From: Nocardia exalbida NBRC 100660
GTDB taxonomy: Bacteria; Actinomycetota; Actinomycetes; Mycobacteriales; Mycobacteriaceae
Reading direction: 5' to 3'
Length of the DNA stretch: 64,000 nucleotides
Assembly (NCBI RefSeq): GCF_000308575.1
Contig: NZ_BAFZ01000007.1
Location: 124,001-188,000, forward strand
Of this stretch, positions 17,398-29,954 are shown piece after piece (within the stretch, counting starts at the first letter, position 1; each line of letters begins with the position of its first letter). The notes below the pieces were generated by a model. It was not told the origin of the DNA. It saw only the letters and a list, made by a program, of their open reading frames with translations, and made no database searches. Made by a program: the position numbers and the translations under genes.

Positions 17398-18255
17398 ATG
17401 ACCATCGACATTCGCAAGGTGACCGTTCTGGGCACCGGGGTGCTCGGTTCCCAGATCGCCTTCCAAACCGCCTTTCGCGGTTTCGAGGTGACGGCCTACG
17501 ACATCGACGACAAGGCGCTGGCCGCCGCCAGGGAGCGACTCGGCAAGCTCGCGTCGGTCTACCGCGAGCAGGTACCCGGCGGCGGGGACGGCAAGGCGGA
17601 GCAGACGGCGGCAGGCATCGCGCTGACTTCCGATCTGGCGCGAGCGGTGCAGGACGCGGACCTGGTCATCGAGGCCATTCCCGAGGTGCTGAGCATCAAG
17701 CAGCAGACCTACGAGAAGCTCGGCCAGGTGGCGCCGGAGCGCACGATCTTCGCCACCAACTCCTCCACCCTGCTGCCCAGCGCCATGAAAGACTTCACCG
17801 GCCGCCCGGACCGGTTCCTCGCGCTGCACTTCGCGAATCAGGTGTGGCACTTCAACACCGCCGAGATCATGGGCACGACCGACACCGACCCGAAGGTCTA
17901 CCAGGCCGTGGTCGACTTCGCCTCGAAGATCGGCATGGTGCCGATCGAAATCCACAAGGAGAAGGCCGGTTACGTCCTGAACTCACTGCTGGTACCGCTG
18001 CTGAACGCGGGCATGAGCCTGGCGGCGGGCGGCTACGCCGATCCCGAGGCGGTGGACAAGACCTGGCAGATCGGCACCGGCGCCCCGGCCGGGCCGTTCC
18101 GCATCCTCGACATCATCGGCCTGACCACGCCGTACAACATCCTCGTCAACAACGAGGACGAGGATTCCCAACGGCTGGCCCAGTGGTTGAAGGAGAACTA
18201 CATCGATAAGGGCAAGCTCGGTATCGCCACCGGCGAGGGTTTCTACAAGTACTGA
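17398..18255 (+). CDS. 3-hydroxyacyl-CoA dehydrogenase
   Basis: A 285-residue short 3-hydroxyacyl-CoA dehydrogenase. The NAD-binding Rossmann motif is VTVLGTGVLGSQIAF. Other family landmarks are VIEAIPEVLSIKQQ, TNSSTLLPS and ALHFANQVWHFNTAEIM, the last holding the catalytic His, and EKAGYVLNSLLVPLLN. The C-terminal dimerisation domain is present. The ATG at 17398 follows a GAGAGGAGAACG ribosome site. Neighbouring genes suggest, but do not prove, a role in beta-oxidation of steroid-derived acyl-CoAs; it has no KstR box. Confidence 0.9.
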   Translation: MTIDIRKVTVLGTGVLGSQIAFQTAFRGFEVTAYDIDDKALAAARERLGKLASVYREQVPGGGDGKAEQTAAGIALTSDLARAVQDADLVIEAIPEVLSIKQQTYEKLGQVAPERTIFATNSSTLLPSAMKDFTGRPDRFLALHFANQVWHFNTAEIMGTTDTDPKVYQAVVDFASKIGMVPIEIHKEKAGYVLNSLLVPLLNAGMSLAAGGYADPEAVDKTWQIGTGAPAGPFRILDIIGLTTPYNILVNNEDEDSQRLAQWLKENYIDKGKLGIATGEGFYKY

Positions 18256-18336
18256 CCCGCGAGGGTGCCGAGCACCACGGAATATGGAGGCGTTTCCGCT
18301 GGCCCGACCCGCCTACCACAAATCGCGTTGGCTCGG

Positions 18337-18714
18337 TCAGCGCTGACCATCTGTTTCGCTGTCGGTATGTCCGACCAACCGGTCACGACCCATCTCCACT
18401 ACGGCGCACGTCTTCAACAGCGGCACGATCTCGCAAAGATGCGCTGCGCACAGCTTGAGCAGCGCCGCGTTGGTGATGTTCCCGGTGGCGATGATGAGCA
18501 GCGACCGGGGGGACCCGCGCAGGACATGGCTGACCCAGAAATCACGGTCCTTCGTGACGACCACGCGGTCTTCCCGATCCGCTCGCATCGCGATCTGATG
18601 ATCCGTAGTGCGATTTCCGAGCAGGAAGTCGGAAGTATGCACCGCATCGTGACCTGCCTCGGACAACAGCACGGCGAGTCGGCGCGGCAGCTGCGCATCG
18701 ACCAGGAACTTCAC
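18337..18714 (-). CDS. DUF5615 PIN-like toxin
   Basis: A 125-residue protein of the DUF5615/Mut7-C-like PIN group. The N terminus MKFLVDAQLPRRLAVLL carries the conserved Asp, and TKDRDFW and LLIIATGNI supply the other PIN-like positions. Such proteins are predicted ribonuclease toxins. The GTG at 18714 overlaps the stop of the upstream DUF433 gene (GTGA), the standard arrangement of a toxin-antitoxin pair. Toxicity has not been shown here. Confidence 0.85.
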   Translation of the reverse strand: MKFLVDAQLPRRLAVLLSEAGHDAVHTSDFLLGNRTTDHQIAMRADREDRVVVTKDRDFWVSHVLRGSPRSLLIIATGNITNAALLKLCAAHLCEIVPLLKTCAVVEMGRDRLVGHTDSETDGQR

Positions 18715-18944
18715 GCTGCGTCGAAGGGGATCGTGGTCCGTTGCGCAGTCACCACGGCAGCGTATTCGAGCGCTGCCAGAATGTCCTCGTGTTCTAGATC
18801 CGGATAGTCGCCCAAGATCTCATCGGGCCGCATCCCTGAGGCGAGCAGTTCCAGCAGCATCTCGACCGGATACCGCAAACCCCGCACCACGGGCTTGCCG
18901 TGGCAAATTTCGGGGTCCGTGGTGATACGGCCTAATAGCGACAT
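18711..18944 (-). CDS. DUF433 antitoxin
   Basis: A 77-residue DUF433 protein. MSLLGRITTDPEICHGKPVV and the winged-helix segment RGLRYPVEMLLELLASGM are characteristic. DUF433 proteins are the usual DNA-binding antitoxins of DUF5615 toxins. It precedes the toxin with a 4-bp overlap, so the two are coupled. The pair lies between the 3-hydroxyacyl-CoA dehydrogenase and hsaB genes. Confidence 0.87.
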   Translation of the reverse strand: MSLLGRITTDPEICHGKPVVRGLRYPVEMLLELLASGMRPDEILGDYPDLEHEDILAALEYAAVVTAQRTTIPFDAA

Positions 18945-18991
18945 GTCTCTACTGTATCCAGTGCCCTCGATCAGCGCGTCCATTGCCGATC

Positions 18992-19023
18992 CCGGCGCGG
19001 CCGAAAGGCGTGAGCCGCGCCGG
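18992..19023 (-). terminator. Terminator after hsaB
   Basis: CCGGCGCGGC (18992-19001) and GCCGCGCCGG (19014-19023) form a perfect 10-bp stem with a 12-nt loop. It lies 7 bp beyond the hsaB stop on the leftward strand and separates the hsa operon from the toxin-antitoxin pair. There is no clear T-tract. Confidence 0.7.
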
Positions 19024-19030
19024 ATTGCAG

Positions 19031-22651
<3,621 letters not shown>

Positions 22652-22742
22652 TATTTATGTCGAGAACCGGTGTTCACCCCCGCCCGGACATGCGCTCATG
22701 CAGGAAGTGGGGTGAATCGCTGGCGTCGAGGGCCTCAGTTTT

Positions 22743-22756
22743 GTAACGTGTTCTAG
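22743..22756. promoter_or_regulatory. KstR box upstream of kshA
   Basis: GTAACGTGTTCTAG is, read on the other strand, CTAGAACACGTTAC, a near-consensus KstR operator. It lies 22 bp before the kshA ATG. With the box at 22638-22651 it gives each divergent promoter its own operator, 91 bp apart. Confidence 0.88.
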
Positions 22757-22778
22757 TACAGAAGGAGGAGGAATCGCG

Positions 22779-23978
22779 ATGGCAGTTACCCCACAGGGGA
22801 GCGGTGCGAAGGTCCGGGAGCTGGATGTCGGCACCGCACCGACCCGGTATGCGCGGGGATGGCATTGCCTCGGTCTGGCCAAGACGTACCGGGACGGCAA
22901 GCCGCACGCGGTGGACGTCTTCGGCACCAAGCTCGTCGTCTGGGCCGACAGCAACGGTGAACTGCGGGTGCTCGACGCCTACTGCAGGCACATGGGCGGC
23001 GACCTGAGCATGGGCGAGGTCAAGGGCGACGACATCGCCTGTCCGTTCCACGACTGGCGCTGGTCGGGCACCAACGGCAAGTGCACCGCGATTCCGTACG
23101 CGCGCCGGGTGCCACCGCTGGCGCGCACCAGGAAGTGGACCACGCTGGAGCGCAACGGCCAGCTGTTCGTCTGGCACGACCACGAGGGCAGCCAGCCGCC
23201 GCCGGAGATCACGATTCCGCACATCGAGGGTCCTTACACCGACGCGGACGGCAACCCCACCGAGCAGCTCGACAGCGGGTGGACCGACTGGACCTGGAAC
23301 TCGATGCTGATCGAGGGCGCCAACTGCCGCGAGATCATCGACAACGTGGTCGACATGGCCCACTTCTTCTACATTCATTTCGCCTTCCCGACGTACTTCA
23401 AGAACGTCTTCGAGGGGCACATCGCCACCCAGTTCCTGGAGACCAAAGGCAGGCCGGATATCGGCATGGCCTCCAAGTACGGCGGTGACACGCTGCTCAA
23501 GTCCGAGGCTTCCTACTTCGGACCCTCGTACATGATCAACCCGCTGATCAACATCTATAGCGGTTACGAGGTGAAAAGCGTCCTGATCAACTGCCACTAC
23601 CCGGTCACCCAGGACTCATTCGTCCTGCAATGGGGCATCACGCTGGAGAAGCCCAAGGGCGTCGAGGGCGAGATGGCGACCAAGCTGGCGGAGAAGATGA
23701 CCGAGGGCATCAGCGTCGGCTTCCTGCAGGACGTCGAGATCTGGAAGCACAAGTCCAAGGTCGAGAATCCGCTGCTGTGCGAGGAGGACGGGCCGGTCTA
23801 CCAGCTGCGTCGCTGGTACGACCAGTTCTACGTCGACCTGGCCGACGTCACCGAGAAGATGACCCAGCGTTTCGAGTTCGAGGTGGACACCACCAAGGCG
23901 AACGAGGCATGGGAGGCCGAGGTCGCCGAGAACCTGCGGCGCAAGCGCGAGTCCGAGGAAGCCGAGGCGAGCGTCTGA
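22779..23978 (+). CDS. kshA: 3-ketosteroid 9-alpha-hydroxylase, oxygenase component
   Basis: A 399-residue Rieske non-haem iron oxygenase. With the reductase KshB it adds the 9-alpha-hydroxyl that leads to ring B opening. The Rieske ligands are Cys69, His71, Cys88 and His91 (CRH and CPFH motifs). The mononuclear iron site lies in VDMAHFFYIH (His195, His200) with a later Asp. The start has a GGAGGAGG ribosome site. It is divergent from hsaA with a KstR box on each side; a small gene overlaps its stop. kshB is not in the window. Confidence 0.96.
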   Translation: MAVTPQGSGAKVRELDVGTAPTRYARGWHCLGLAKTYRDGKPHAVDVFGTKLVVWADSNGELRVLDAYCRHMGGDLSMGEVKGDDIACPFHDWRWSGTNGKCTAIPYARRVPPLARTRKWTTLERNGQLFVWHDHEGSQPPPEITIPHIEGPYTDADGNPTEQLDSGWTDWTWNSMLIEGANCREIIDNVVDMAHFFYIHFAFPTYFKNVFEGHIATQFLETKGRPDIGMASKYGGDTLLKSEASYFGPSYMINPLINIYSGYEVKSVLINCHYPVTQDSFVLQWGITLEKPKGVEGEMATKLAEKMTEGISVGFLQDVEIWKHKSKVENPLLCEEDGPVYQLRRWYDQFYVDLADVTEKMTQRFEFEVDTTKANEAWEAEVAENLRRKRESEEAEASV

Positions 23979-24310
23979 TGTCGGCCACCTGGGCGAAGGC
24001 ACCCGATTTCGCCGACCAGCCCGCTCGGCGAGCCGAAGTGCGCGCCCAGACGGTGGTCGACCAGCAGCGCTACCTGGAGGACGGCCTGACCCCGCTGCGG
24101 TGTCAGGCCTGCCGGAGTCAGGTGCTGGTGCGCAAGAGCAGCCCGCACCAGACCTCGGTGCAGTGGACCGGCGATCCGGCCGAGCGCTGCCCGGTTTTCG
24201 CCGAACTCAGTGCGAGCGGTCACGGGCCGGGCCGCCCCGACTCGTGTCCGAACCTCGAGCGCACCATCGCCTGGGCCGTGGACGAGGGCGTGCTCGAAAT
24301 CCCCGAGTAA
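23978..24310 (+). CDS. Cys-motif protein coupled to kshA
   Basis: A 110-residue protein that starts with an ATG overlapping the kshA stop (TGATG). Four cysteines are arranged as CQAC followed by single Cys in ERCPVF and DSCPNL, suggesting a zinc or iron-sulfur site, though it is not a recognised ferredoxin. The segment SPHQTSVQWTGDPAERCP looks conserved in steroid-degrading actinobacteria near kshA (the Rv3527 position in M. tuberculosis). Coupling suggests a role with KshA, such as assembly or electron transfer. The function is unknown. Confidence 0.7.
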   Translation: MSATWAKAPDFADQPARRAEVRAQTVVDQQRYLEDGLTPLRCQACRSQVLVRKSSPHQTSVQWTGDPAERCPVFAELSASGHGPGRPDSCPNLERTIAWAVDEGVLEIPE

Positions 24311-24480
24311 GCGGGGTATTCCGGGGCGGTCGGCGCGGATCGGTTTGCCCGCCGATCGCCGTGGCGGTGACCGTGCTGTCGCGGGCGAGTCGTGCTCGGG
24401 CTACGTTGACGGGAACAAAAAGGACCTTCGTGCCGGAACGGACCACGTCCGATCCGGCGCCGTAGGAGGGAGTTTCCGCG

Positions 24481-25299
24481 ATGCTGGTGCGGCATCTGGA
24501 CTGCGCGACCATGTGCCCGGTCGGCGGGCGCGCGCTGCTGGGCAGCGGTGGGCTGCTGACCGGCGGGCTGGTCGGCCATTGCCTGCTCGTCGAATCCGAT
24601 GACGGGCTGGTGCTGGTGGACACCGGGTTCGGCATGGCCGACGTGCTCGACCGCAGCCGGCTCGGTGCCGGCACCGCGCAATTGCTGCGGCCCCGGCTGC
24701 GTCCGGAACTCACCGCGCTACACCAGATCCGCGGGCTCGGCTATCGGCGCGAGGATGTCCGGCACATCGTGCTGACCCATCTCGATATCGATCACGCCGG
24801 CGGGCTGTCGGACTTCCCCGACGCGACGGTGCACGTCTTCGCCGACGAACTCGACGCGGCGATCCAGCGTCCCACCCTCGGGGAGAAACTGCGTTACCAG
24901 CCGCGCCAGTGGGAGCACGGCCCACGCTGGCTTGCCCACGAAACCGGCGCGGACACGTGGTTCGGCTTCACCGCCGTCCCGGTGCTCGAGGACATCATGT
25001 TGATTCCGCTGGTCGGGCACACCCGCGGGCACAGCGGCGTCGCGGTCCGGCAGAGCGACGGGTGGCTGCTGCACTGCGGTGACGCCTATTTCCACCACCG
25101 GCAGCTGGCGGCGGGAAGGTCGCGCCCGCCGGTCGGGCTCGGCGTCTTCGAGATCCTCGCGAGCACGCTGGGCCGCGAGCGGGTGGAGAATCTGGAGCGG
25201 CTGCGCACGCTGCGCGCCGACCACGGTGACCGGGTGCGGATGTTCAGTGCCCACGACCCGCACGAACTCGCCCAATTCGCCACCGTGCCGGTGCGCTGA
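24481..25299 (+). CDS. Metallo-beta-lactamase fold hydrolase
   Basis: A 272-residue MBL-fold hydrolase. The metal motif THLDIDHAGG (H-x-D-x-D-H) is near residue 100, with the second His in HTRGHSGV and Asp in LLHCGDAYFH. The arrangement is like that of AttM/AhlD-type lactonases and related thioester or lactone hydrolases; the substrate is unknown. The ATG at 24481 has a GGAGGG ribosome site. It follows the kshA unit after 170 bp and converges with a cupin gene 6 bp away. Confidence 0.88.
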   Translation: MLVRHLDCATMCPVGGRALLGSGGLLTGGLVGHCLLVESDDGLVLVDTGFGMADVLDRSRLGAGTAQLLRPRLRPELTALHQIRGLGYRREDVRHIVLTHLDIDHAGGLSDFPDATVHVFADELDAAIQRPTLGEKLRYQPRQWEHGPRWLAHETGADTWFGFTAVPVLEDIMLIPLVGHTRGHSGVAVRQSDGWLLHCGDAYFHHRQLAAGRSRPPVGLGVFEILASTLGRERVENLERLRTLRADHGDRVRMFSAHDPHELAQFATVPVR

Positions 25300-25305
25300 A
25301 CCCGC

Positions 25306-25716
25306 TCAGTCCAGCCGGAAGTCCGCGAAGTCGAATCCCGGCGCGACGATACAGCTGACCAGCACGTATTCCGCGCCGGCCGGTCGCGCCGACTGGCTGA
25401 CGCCACCCGGCACGACGGCCTGGAGTGCCTGGCCGCGCTCCAGGTCGGAGCCGAGGATCACCACCTCGCCGCCGATGTCCAAAGCCAGCGGCCCGCCGCG
25501 ATGCCAGAGCCACAGCTCGTCGGAGCGCACGGTGTGCGGGGCCGACTGCTCGCCCGGCAACAGCAGAAAATGGATCGCCGTGGCGGCGGCGCGCGGGCCC
25601 GGGTAGCCCTCCGGGGTGAATTCCATCGGGCTGCGCCAGGTTTCGCGATACCAGCCGCCCTCCGGGTGCGGCGCGAGATCGAGTGCGACGGCGAGCGGCG
25701 GCCGGTTGTCGGTCAT
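25306..25716 (-). CDS. Cupin (DUF985) protein
   Basis: A 136-residue cupin of the DUF985 family. Recognisable parts are LAPHPEGGWYRETWRS near the N terminus, AIHFLLLPGEQSAPHTVRSDELWLWHRG in the barrel and VPGGVSQSA, VSCIVAPGFDF towards the end. I chose the ATG at 25716 because this gives the usual N terminus. It is transcribed after the gene at 25724-26794 with a 7-bp gap, so both are probably one operon. The enzymatic role of DUF985 proteins is not well defined. Confidence 0.87.
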   Translation of the reverse strand: MTDNRPPLAVALDLAPHPEGGWYRETWRSPMEFTPEGYPGPRAAATAIHFLLLPGEQSAPHTVRSDELWLWHRGGPLALDIGGEVVILGSDLERGQALQAVVPGGVSQSARPAGAEYVLVSCIVAPGFDFADFRLD

Positions 25717-25723
25717 CGTTCGA

Positions 25724-26794
25724 CTATGCCCGATCACCGGCGCGATCGGCTTCCTCGATACGCCAGGTGATGCCGAAAGGAGCGAGCGCGTCGAGGAAAT
25801 CGGTCGCGTCGAACGCCTCGGCGGCCGCGAGCGCACCCGGCGCGGCGGCGCCCTCGGTCAGCCGGACGGCTGTCTCCACCGCCATCAGCGCCGAATCGCG
25901 GTAGGAGTCGACGCCGCTGAGCACGCCCCGGACGCGATGTCCGTCCGCGCCGAACGCGTCGACGACGAGGTCGTAGCGCAGGTCCGCGCTGGGCGCGTCG
26001 GGTAGCGCGTCGACGAGTTCGGCGGTGAACCCGCTGAGCGTGTCGAGGATCGAGGTGGCGAGGACGCCTTCGACGTAGGAGACGTCCGAGTGCCGGGGGA
26101 TGGTGAGGACCGCGGGCTGCGGGAATTTCGCGACCGCGGTCGGCTCGGTATGACCGGGGAAGGTGATTTTGTCGTGGCGCGCGGTAGCGCCGGTGCGCAG
26201 TTCGCCATCGGCGTAGTGCCAGCCGCCGCCGCGGAACCAGTCCAAGCTGGCGAAGACCGTCTTGGCGCTGCCTTTCGAACCGTTGCCGCCGCTGTTGCTC
26301 AGGTGGCTCAGCACCACCTCGGCCGGGCCGGTCACCCGGCGCGTGGTGAGGTGAGCGAGCAGATCGCCGGGGAGATTGCTGTCGGTGATGCCGGACACCA
26401 CGGTGACGCCCGCCGCTGCCGCGCGCGGGCCGAACTCGTCGAAGACCCGCTTCAGGAACAGTTGCTCGCCGGACATATCGGTGTAGTGGGCACCGGCCTC
26501 GATGGCCGCGGCGAGCACCGCCGAGCCGTGCTCCACGTAGGCGGGCAGGCTGCTGATCACCACATCGGCTCCGGTGAACGCCGTGACGAGGGCCGCGTGG
26601 TCGGTCAGGTCGGCCACCCGCACATCGGCGCCGGGCAGATCCACCGCATCGGCGGCGGCGCGGATGCGATCGGCATCCCGGCCGACCAGGATCGGAACGA
26701 GGTCGCGGCGGCGCAGTTGCTCGACCAGGTAGCCGCCGGTGTGTCCGGTGGCGCCGTAGACGGCGATGACGGGGGAGGCTTTCGCTGATGTCAT
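25724..26794 (-). CDS. Saccharopine dehydrogenase-like NAD(P)-binding protein
   Basis: A 356-residue protein with an N-terminal Rossmann motif IAVYGATGHTGGYLVEQL, LVGRDADRIRAAAD and a downstream region typical of saccharopine dehydrogenase-like or trans-acting enoyl reductase proteins (HYTDMSGEQLFL, SGITDSNLPGDLLAH). The substrate is unknown. Starts at 26794, 26818 and 26830 are possible; I prefer 26794 because the Rossmann strand then begins near residue 8. It is divergent from an AraC regulator, which is its likely controller. Confidence 0.8.
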   Translation of the reverse strand: MTSAKASPVIAVYGATGHTGGYLVEQLRRRDLVPILVGRDADRIRAAADAVDLPGADVRVADLTDHAALVTAFTGADVVISSLPAYVEHGSAVLAAAIEAGAHYTDMSGEQLFLKRVFDEFGPRAAAAGVTVVSGITDSNLPGDLLAHLTTRRVTGPAEVVLSHLSNSGGNGSKGSAKTVFASLDWFRGGGWHYADGELRTGATARHDKITFPGHTEPTAVAKFPQPAVLTIPRHSDVSYVEGVLATSILDTLSGFTAELVDALPDAPSADLRYDLVVDAFGADGHRVRGVLSGVDSYRDSALMAVETAVRLTEGAAAPGALAAAEAFDATDFLDALAPFGITWRIEEADRAGDRA

Positions 26795-26890
26795 GAGAAC
26801 GAATCTATTGCCAGTCATCGAGTAGACCAATGCTTGTAAAGCGCAATAGTTTGTCTGAAACGCTCACTGCAAGAGTGTTACGGTAGGCAA

Positions 26891-27808
26891 GTGGACATCC
26901 TCAGCGAAGCCATCGCGGCCATCCGCACCGGCAGCCCCGCCTCCGGCCTGTTCATCCGGCACGCCCCGTGGGGCCGCCGGTATCCCGTGGTGCCCGGCGC
27001 GGGTTTCCACGTGGTCTTGCAGGGCTCCTGCTGGGTGGTGCCGACCGACGGCGAGCCGATGGCGCTCGGGGTGGGGGACGTGTTGTTCATGCCGCGCGGG
27101 GCCGACCACGACCTGGTGGACAGCTTGGACAGCCCGGTCACCGAGACCGCGATGCCCGGCGAGCCCAGGGAGATCGTGGGGCCCGGCGTCCGGACCGCGC
27201 TGCTGTGCGGCGCCTATGAGCTCGGACGCGGGCGCAGCCACCCCATCCTCGACGAGCTGCCCGAGTTCATTCATCTGCCCGCGCGTCCGGGGCGTCATCC
27301 GGCGCTGCGCGGCGCCGTCGACCTGCTCGCCGCGGAGATCGCCGAGCCGCGTCCGGGCAGCGACGCGGCCGTGCCCGCGATCCTCGAGACGTTGCTGCTG
27401 TTCATCCTGCGCGCCTGGTTCGACGAGCAGGCCGACGTGCGATCGTCCGGCTGGGCAGGCGCTTTCGCCGATCCCGCGGTGGCCGCGGTGCTGCGCGCCG
27501 TGCACGAGCAGCCCGCGCGAGCATGGACGGTGACGGATCTCGGTGACATCGCGGGCGTCTCCCGCGCGACTCTGGCCCGCCGCTTCACCGCGACGGTCGG
27601 CGAACCGCCGTTGGCCTACGTCACCCGCTGGCGCATGCTCACCGCCGCTCGCCTGCTCCGCGACACCGACAGCAGTCTCGGCGCCGTGGCTCGCCGGGTC
27701 GGTTACACCTCGGAGTTCGCCTTCGCGAAGGCCTTCAAGCGGGAATACGGCTTGGCCCCGGGTCAGTACCGCCGCGCGGGCGACAACACGCCACTGGTCG
27801 CGGTCTGA
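26891..27808 (+). CDS. AraC family regulator with cupin domain
   Basis: A 305-residue regulator starting at GTG. The N-terminal part (residues 10-130) is an AraC-type cupin (HVVLQGSCWVVP, LGVGDVLFMPRGADHDL). The C-terminal 100 residues hold two AraC HTH motifs (LGDIAGVSRATLARRFTA and VARRVGYTSEFAFAKAFKR). It is divergent from the dehydrogenase/cupin operon across a short AT-richer gap. By family precedent it activates that operon; the ligand is unknown. Confidence 0.9.
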   Translation: MDILSEAIAAIRTGSPASGLFIRHAPWGRRYPVVPGAGFHVVLQGSCWVVPTDGEPMALGVGDVLFMPRGADHDLVDSLDSPVTETAMPGEPREIVGPGVRTALLCGAYELGRGRSHPILDELPEFIHLPARPGRHPALRGAVDLLAAEIAEPRPGSDAAVPAILETLLLFILRAWFDEQADVRSSGWAGAFADPAVAAVLRAVHEQPARAWTVTDLGDIAGVSRATLARRFTATVGEPPLAYVTRWRMLTAARLLRDTDSSLGAVARRVGYTSEFAFAKAFKREYGLAPGQYRRAGDNTPLVAV

Positions 27809-27862
27809 TCCGGCGCGCATGCCCCGCAGGGTGCGAACGCCCCGGGCGGGCTGTCGCCGAAC

Positions 27863-28615
27863 TCAGCTGAACGGCGAGCGCGGGCGTTCCTGGAGTTCAC
27901 CGTCCACGTAGATGTCGACCTTCTCGTTGTAGAAGCAGACCAGTCCGGCGACCTTCTGGCTCTCCGGAAGCGGCGTGCGGTAGCCCCAGACGTAGTCGGG
28001 ATACTCCTTGCCCTCGAGGCGGACGGTCCAGTAGTCGGCGGTGCCCTTGTACGGGCAGCTGGTGTGGGTGGCCGACGGGTACAGCAAGTCCATGCGGACA
28101 TCGGTCATCGGCAGGTAATACCGTGCGGGCAAGCCGGTTTCGAAGAGAATGCGCGGCGCAGGGGAGTCGGCGACGGTGACGCCGTCGATCTCCACCCGCA
28201 CATGCCGTGAGCTGGCCAGGATGTCGACGCGCGAGTACGGGTTGCGCGGATGGACGTAGATCGGCTCGTCCTCCTCGAACCACTCGTCCATCGCGTTCCA
28301 CTCCAACCGCACCAGATCGCGCAATTCGGTGAGCGGCGAGTCGTGATATCGCAGCGCGGCGCCGCCCGCCGTCGTGCCGTCGACCATGACGTCGTAGACG
28401 GTCGCGTCGCCGCGGCTGGTGGAGTGCTGGGTATGTCCGTTCGGTTCCAGCTTCGCGCGCAGATCCGCGACCGGCAGATAGTAGGCGGGATAGTGCGGGT
28501 TCTCCCACACGAGCACCGGTCGCGCGCTGTCGGCCACGAGATGACCGCCCAGATAGACGCGCACCCGCTTCTGACTGGTCTCGACGCTGACGCGGCCCCG
28601 CTTCGCTTCGGTCAT
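27863..28615 (-). CDS. Tandem DUF427 domain protein
   Basis: A 250-residue protein built of two DUF427 domains, roughly residues 8-100 and 118-225. The second carries the signature TSCPYKGTADYWTVRLEG; the first carries the parallel THTQHSTSRGDATVYDVMV-like segment with Cys replaced by Ser. DUF427 proteins adopt a small beta fold and have no settled function. The start at 28615 removes a short unsupported extension. It is a stand-alone gene converging on the AraC gene. Confidence 0.87.
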   Translation of the reverse strand: MTEAKRGRVSVETSQKRVRVYLGGHLVADSARPVLVWENPHYPAYYLPVADLRAKLEPNGHTQHSTSRGDATVYDVMVDGTTAGGAALRYHDSPLTELRDLVRLEWNAMDEWFEEDEPIYVHPRNPYSRVDILASSRHVRVEIDGVTVADSPAPRILFETGLPARYYLPMTDVRMDLLYPSATHTSCPYKGTADYWTVRLEGKEYPDYVWGYRTPLPESQKVAGLVCFYNEKVDIYVDGELQERPRSPFS

Positions 28616-28706
28616 ATTTCTCGACCGTACTCCTCGCACGGGCAGGCGCCAGGGGTGGAACGCCGGAGGCAGCCACGCTGGTGGCTGCCTCCGACGGGGT
28701 ATGGGG

Positions 28707-29954
28707 TCAGTCGTCGCCGACCGTGATGGCCTGGGCTTCCTCGACGCTGTGCGGTGCGGGATCGTGGTCGTCGAGGTGGGCCAAGGCGGTGCGCCCGGCC
28801 AGCAGCACGACCACCGCGGCGGCGGTGCATGCCGCGCCCACCCAGAACGGCAGTGCGATGCTGTGCTCGCCGAGCTTGCCCGCGAGGTAGGGCGCGGCGG
28901 CGCCGCCCGCGAAGCGGACGAAGCTGTAGGCCGCCGAGGCGGTGGACCGCTCGACCGGCGCCGAGATCATCACGGCCTCGGTGATCAGCGTGTTGTTCAC
29001 GCCGAGGAACAGGCCCGCCAGCACGGTGCCGACGATCAGCACCGGCTTGTGCTCGGCGAAGACGGCCATCATCGCCAGATCCGCCGCGAACAGCCCCAGC
29101 GAGAGTCCCATCATCGGCAGCGAACCGAACCGGCGCTGCAACCCGGGAGCCAGGAACACCGACGCGATCGCCAGCAGCACTCCCCAGCCGCAGAAGATGA
29201 AGCCGATCGCGTAGGTGCCCATGTCCAGCGGGAACGGGGTGTAGGCGAGCAGGGTGAAGAAGCCGAAGTTGTACAGCAGGGCGGTGATGCTCACGATCAG
29301 CAGGCCGCGGTGACGCAACGCGCGGAACGGCGCGGCGATCGAGGTGCGGTGGGCAGGCTTGGGGCCTTCCGGCAGCAGGACGACGATGCTGACCAGCGCG
29401 ACGGCCATCAGCGCCGAGACACCGAAGAACGGTCCACGCCAGCTGATTCCGCCGAGCACGCCGCCGACCAGGGGCCCGGTCGCGATGCCGATGCCCAACG
29501 CCGCCTCGTACAGGATGATCGCGCGGGCCACACCGCCGCTGGCCGCGCCGACGATGGTGGCCAGCGCCGTGGCGATGAACAGCGCGTTGCCCAGACCCCA
29601 GCCCGCGCGGAAGCCGACGATCTGCGCCACCGTGTCGGACATGCCGGCCAGCGCGGCGAACACGATGATGATCGCCAGGCCCGCCAGCAGCGTCTTCTTG
29701 GCGCCGAAGCGACTCGACACCACACCGGTGATCAGCATGGCCACGCCCGTGACCAGCATGTAGCTGGTGAACAGCAGCGATACCTGGGAAGGTGAGGCGT
29801 GCAGTTGTTCGCCGATCGGTTTGAGAATGGGATCGACCAGGCCGATGCCCATGAACGCGATCACGCTCGCGAACGCGACCGCCCAGACGGCTTTCGGTTG
29901 CTTGCTGTCGTCCGCGGCAGGTGCCGCGGCGCGGGTGGGAGCCAAAGTGCTCAT
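28707..29954 (-). CDS. MFS transporter (12 TM)
   Basis: A 415-residue major facilitator with 12 predicted helices. Landmarks are GIGLVDPILKPIGEQLHAS in TM1, VSSRFGAKKTLLAG for the loop 2-3 motif A, and RAGWGLGNALF in TM4. The second half repeats the motif less clearly. It resembles drug-efflux permeases of actinobacteria. The ATG at 29954 overlaps the stop of the upstream marR gene (TGATG). Regulation by that MarR protein is expected. Confidence 0.9.
   Translation of the reverse strand: MSTLAPTRAAAPAADDSKQPKAVWAVAFASVIAFMGIGLVDPILKPIGEQLHASPSQVSLLFTSYMLVTGVAMLITGVVSSRFGAKKTLLAGLAIIIVFAALAGMSDTVAQIVGFRAGWGLGNALFIATALATIVGAASGGVARAIILYEAALGIGIATGPLVGGVLGGISWRGPFFGVSALMAVALVSIVVLLPEGPKPAHRTSIAAPFRALRHRGLLIVSITALLYNFGFFTLLAYTPFPLDMGTYAIGFIFCGWGVLLAIASVFLAPGLQRRFGSLPMMGLSLGLFAADLAMMAVFAEHKPVLIVGTVLAGLFLGVNNTLITEAVMISAPVERSTASAAYSFVRFAGGAAAPYLAGKLGEHSIALPFWVGAACTAAAVVVLLAGRTALAHLDDHDPAPHSVEEAQAITVGDD

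Noticed and set aside
22660..22676. GAACCGGTGTTC as a third KstR box at the hsaA/kshA promoter
   Set aside because: The spacing between the GAAC and GTTC halves is 4 bp; the AACnnGTT core needs 2 bp.
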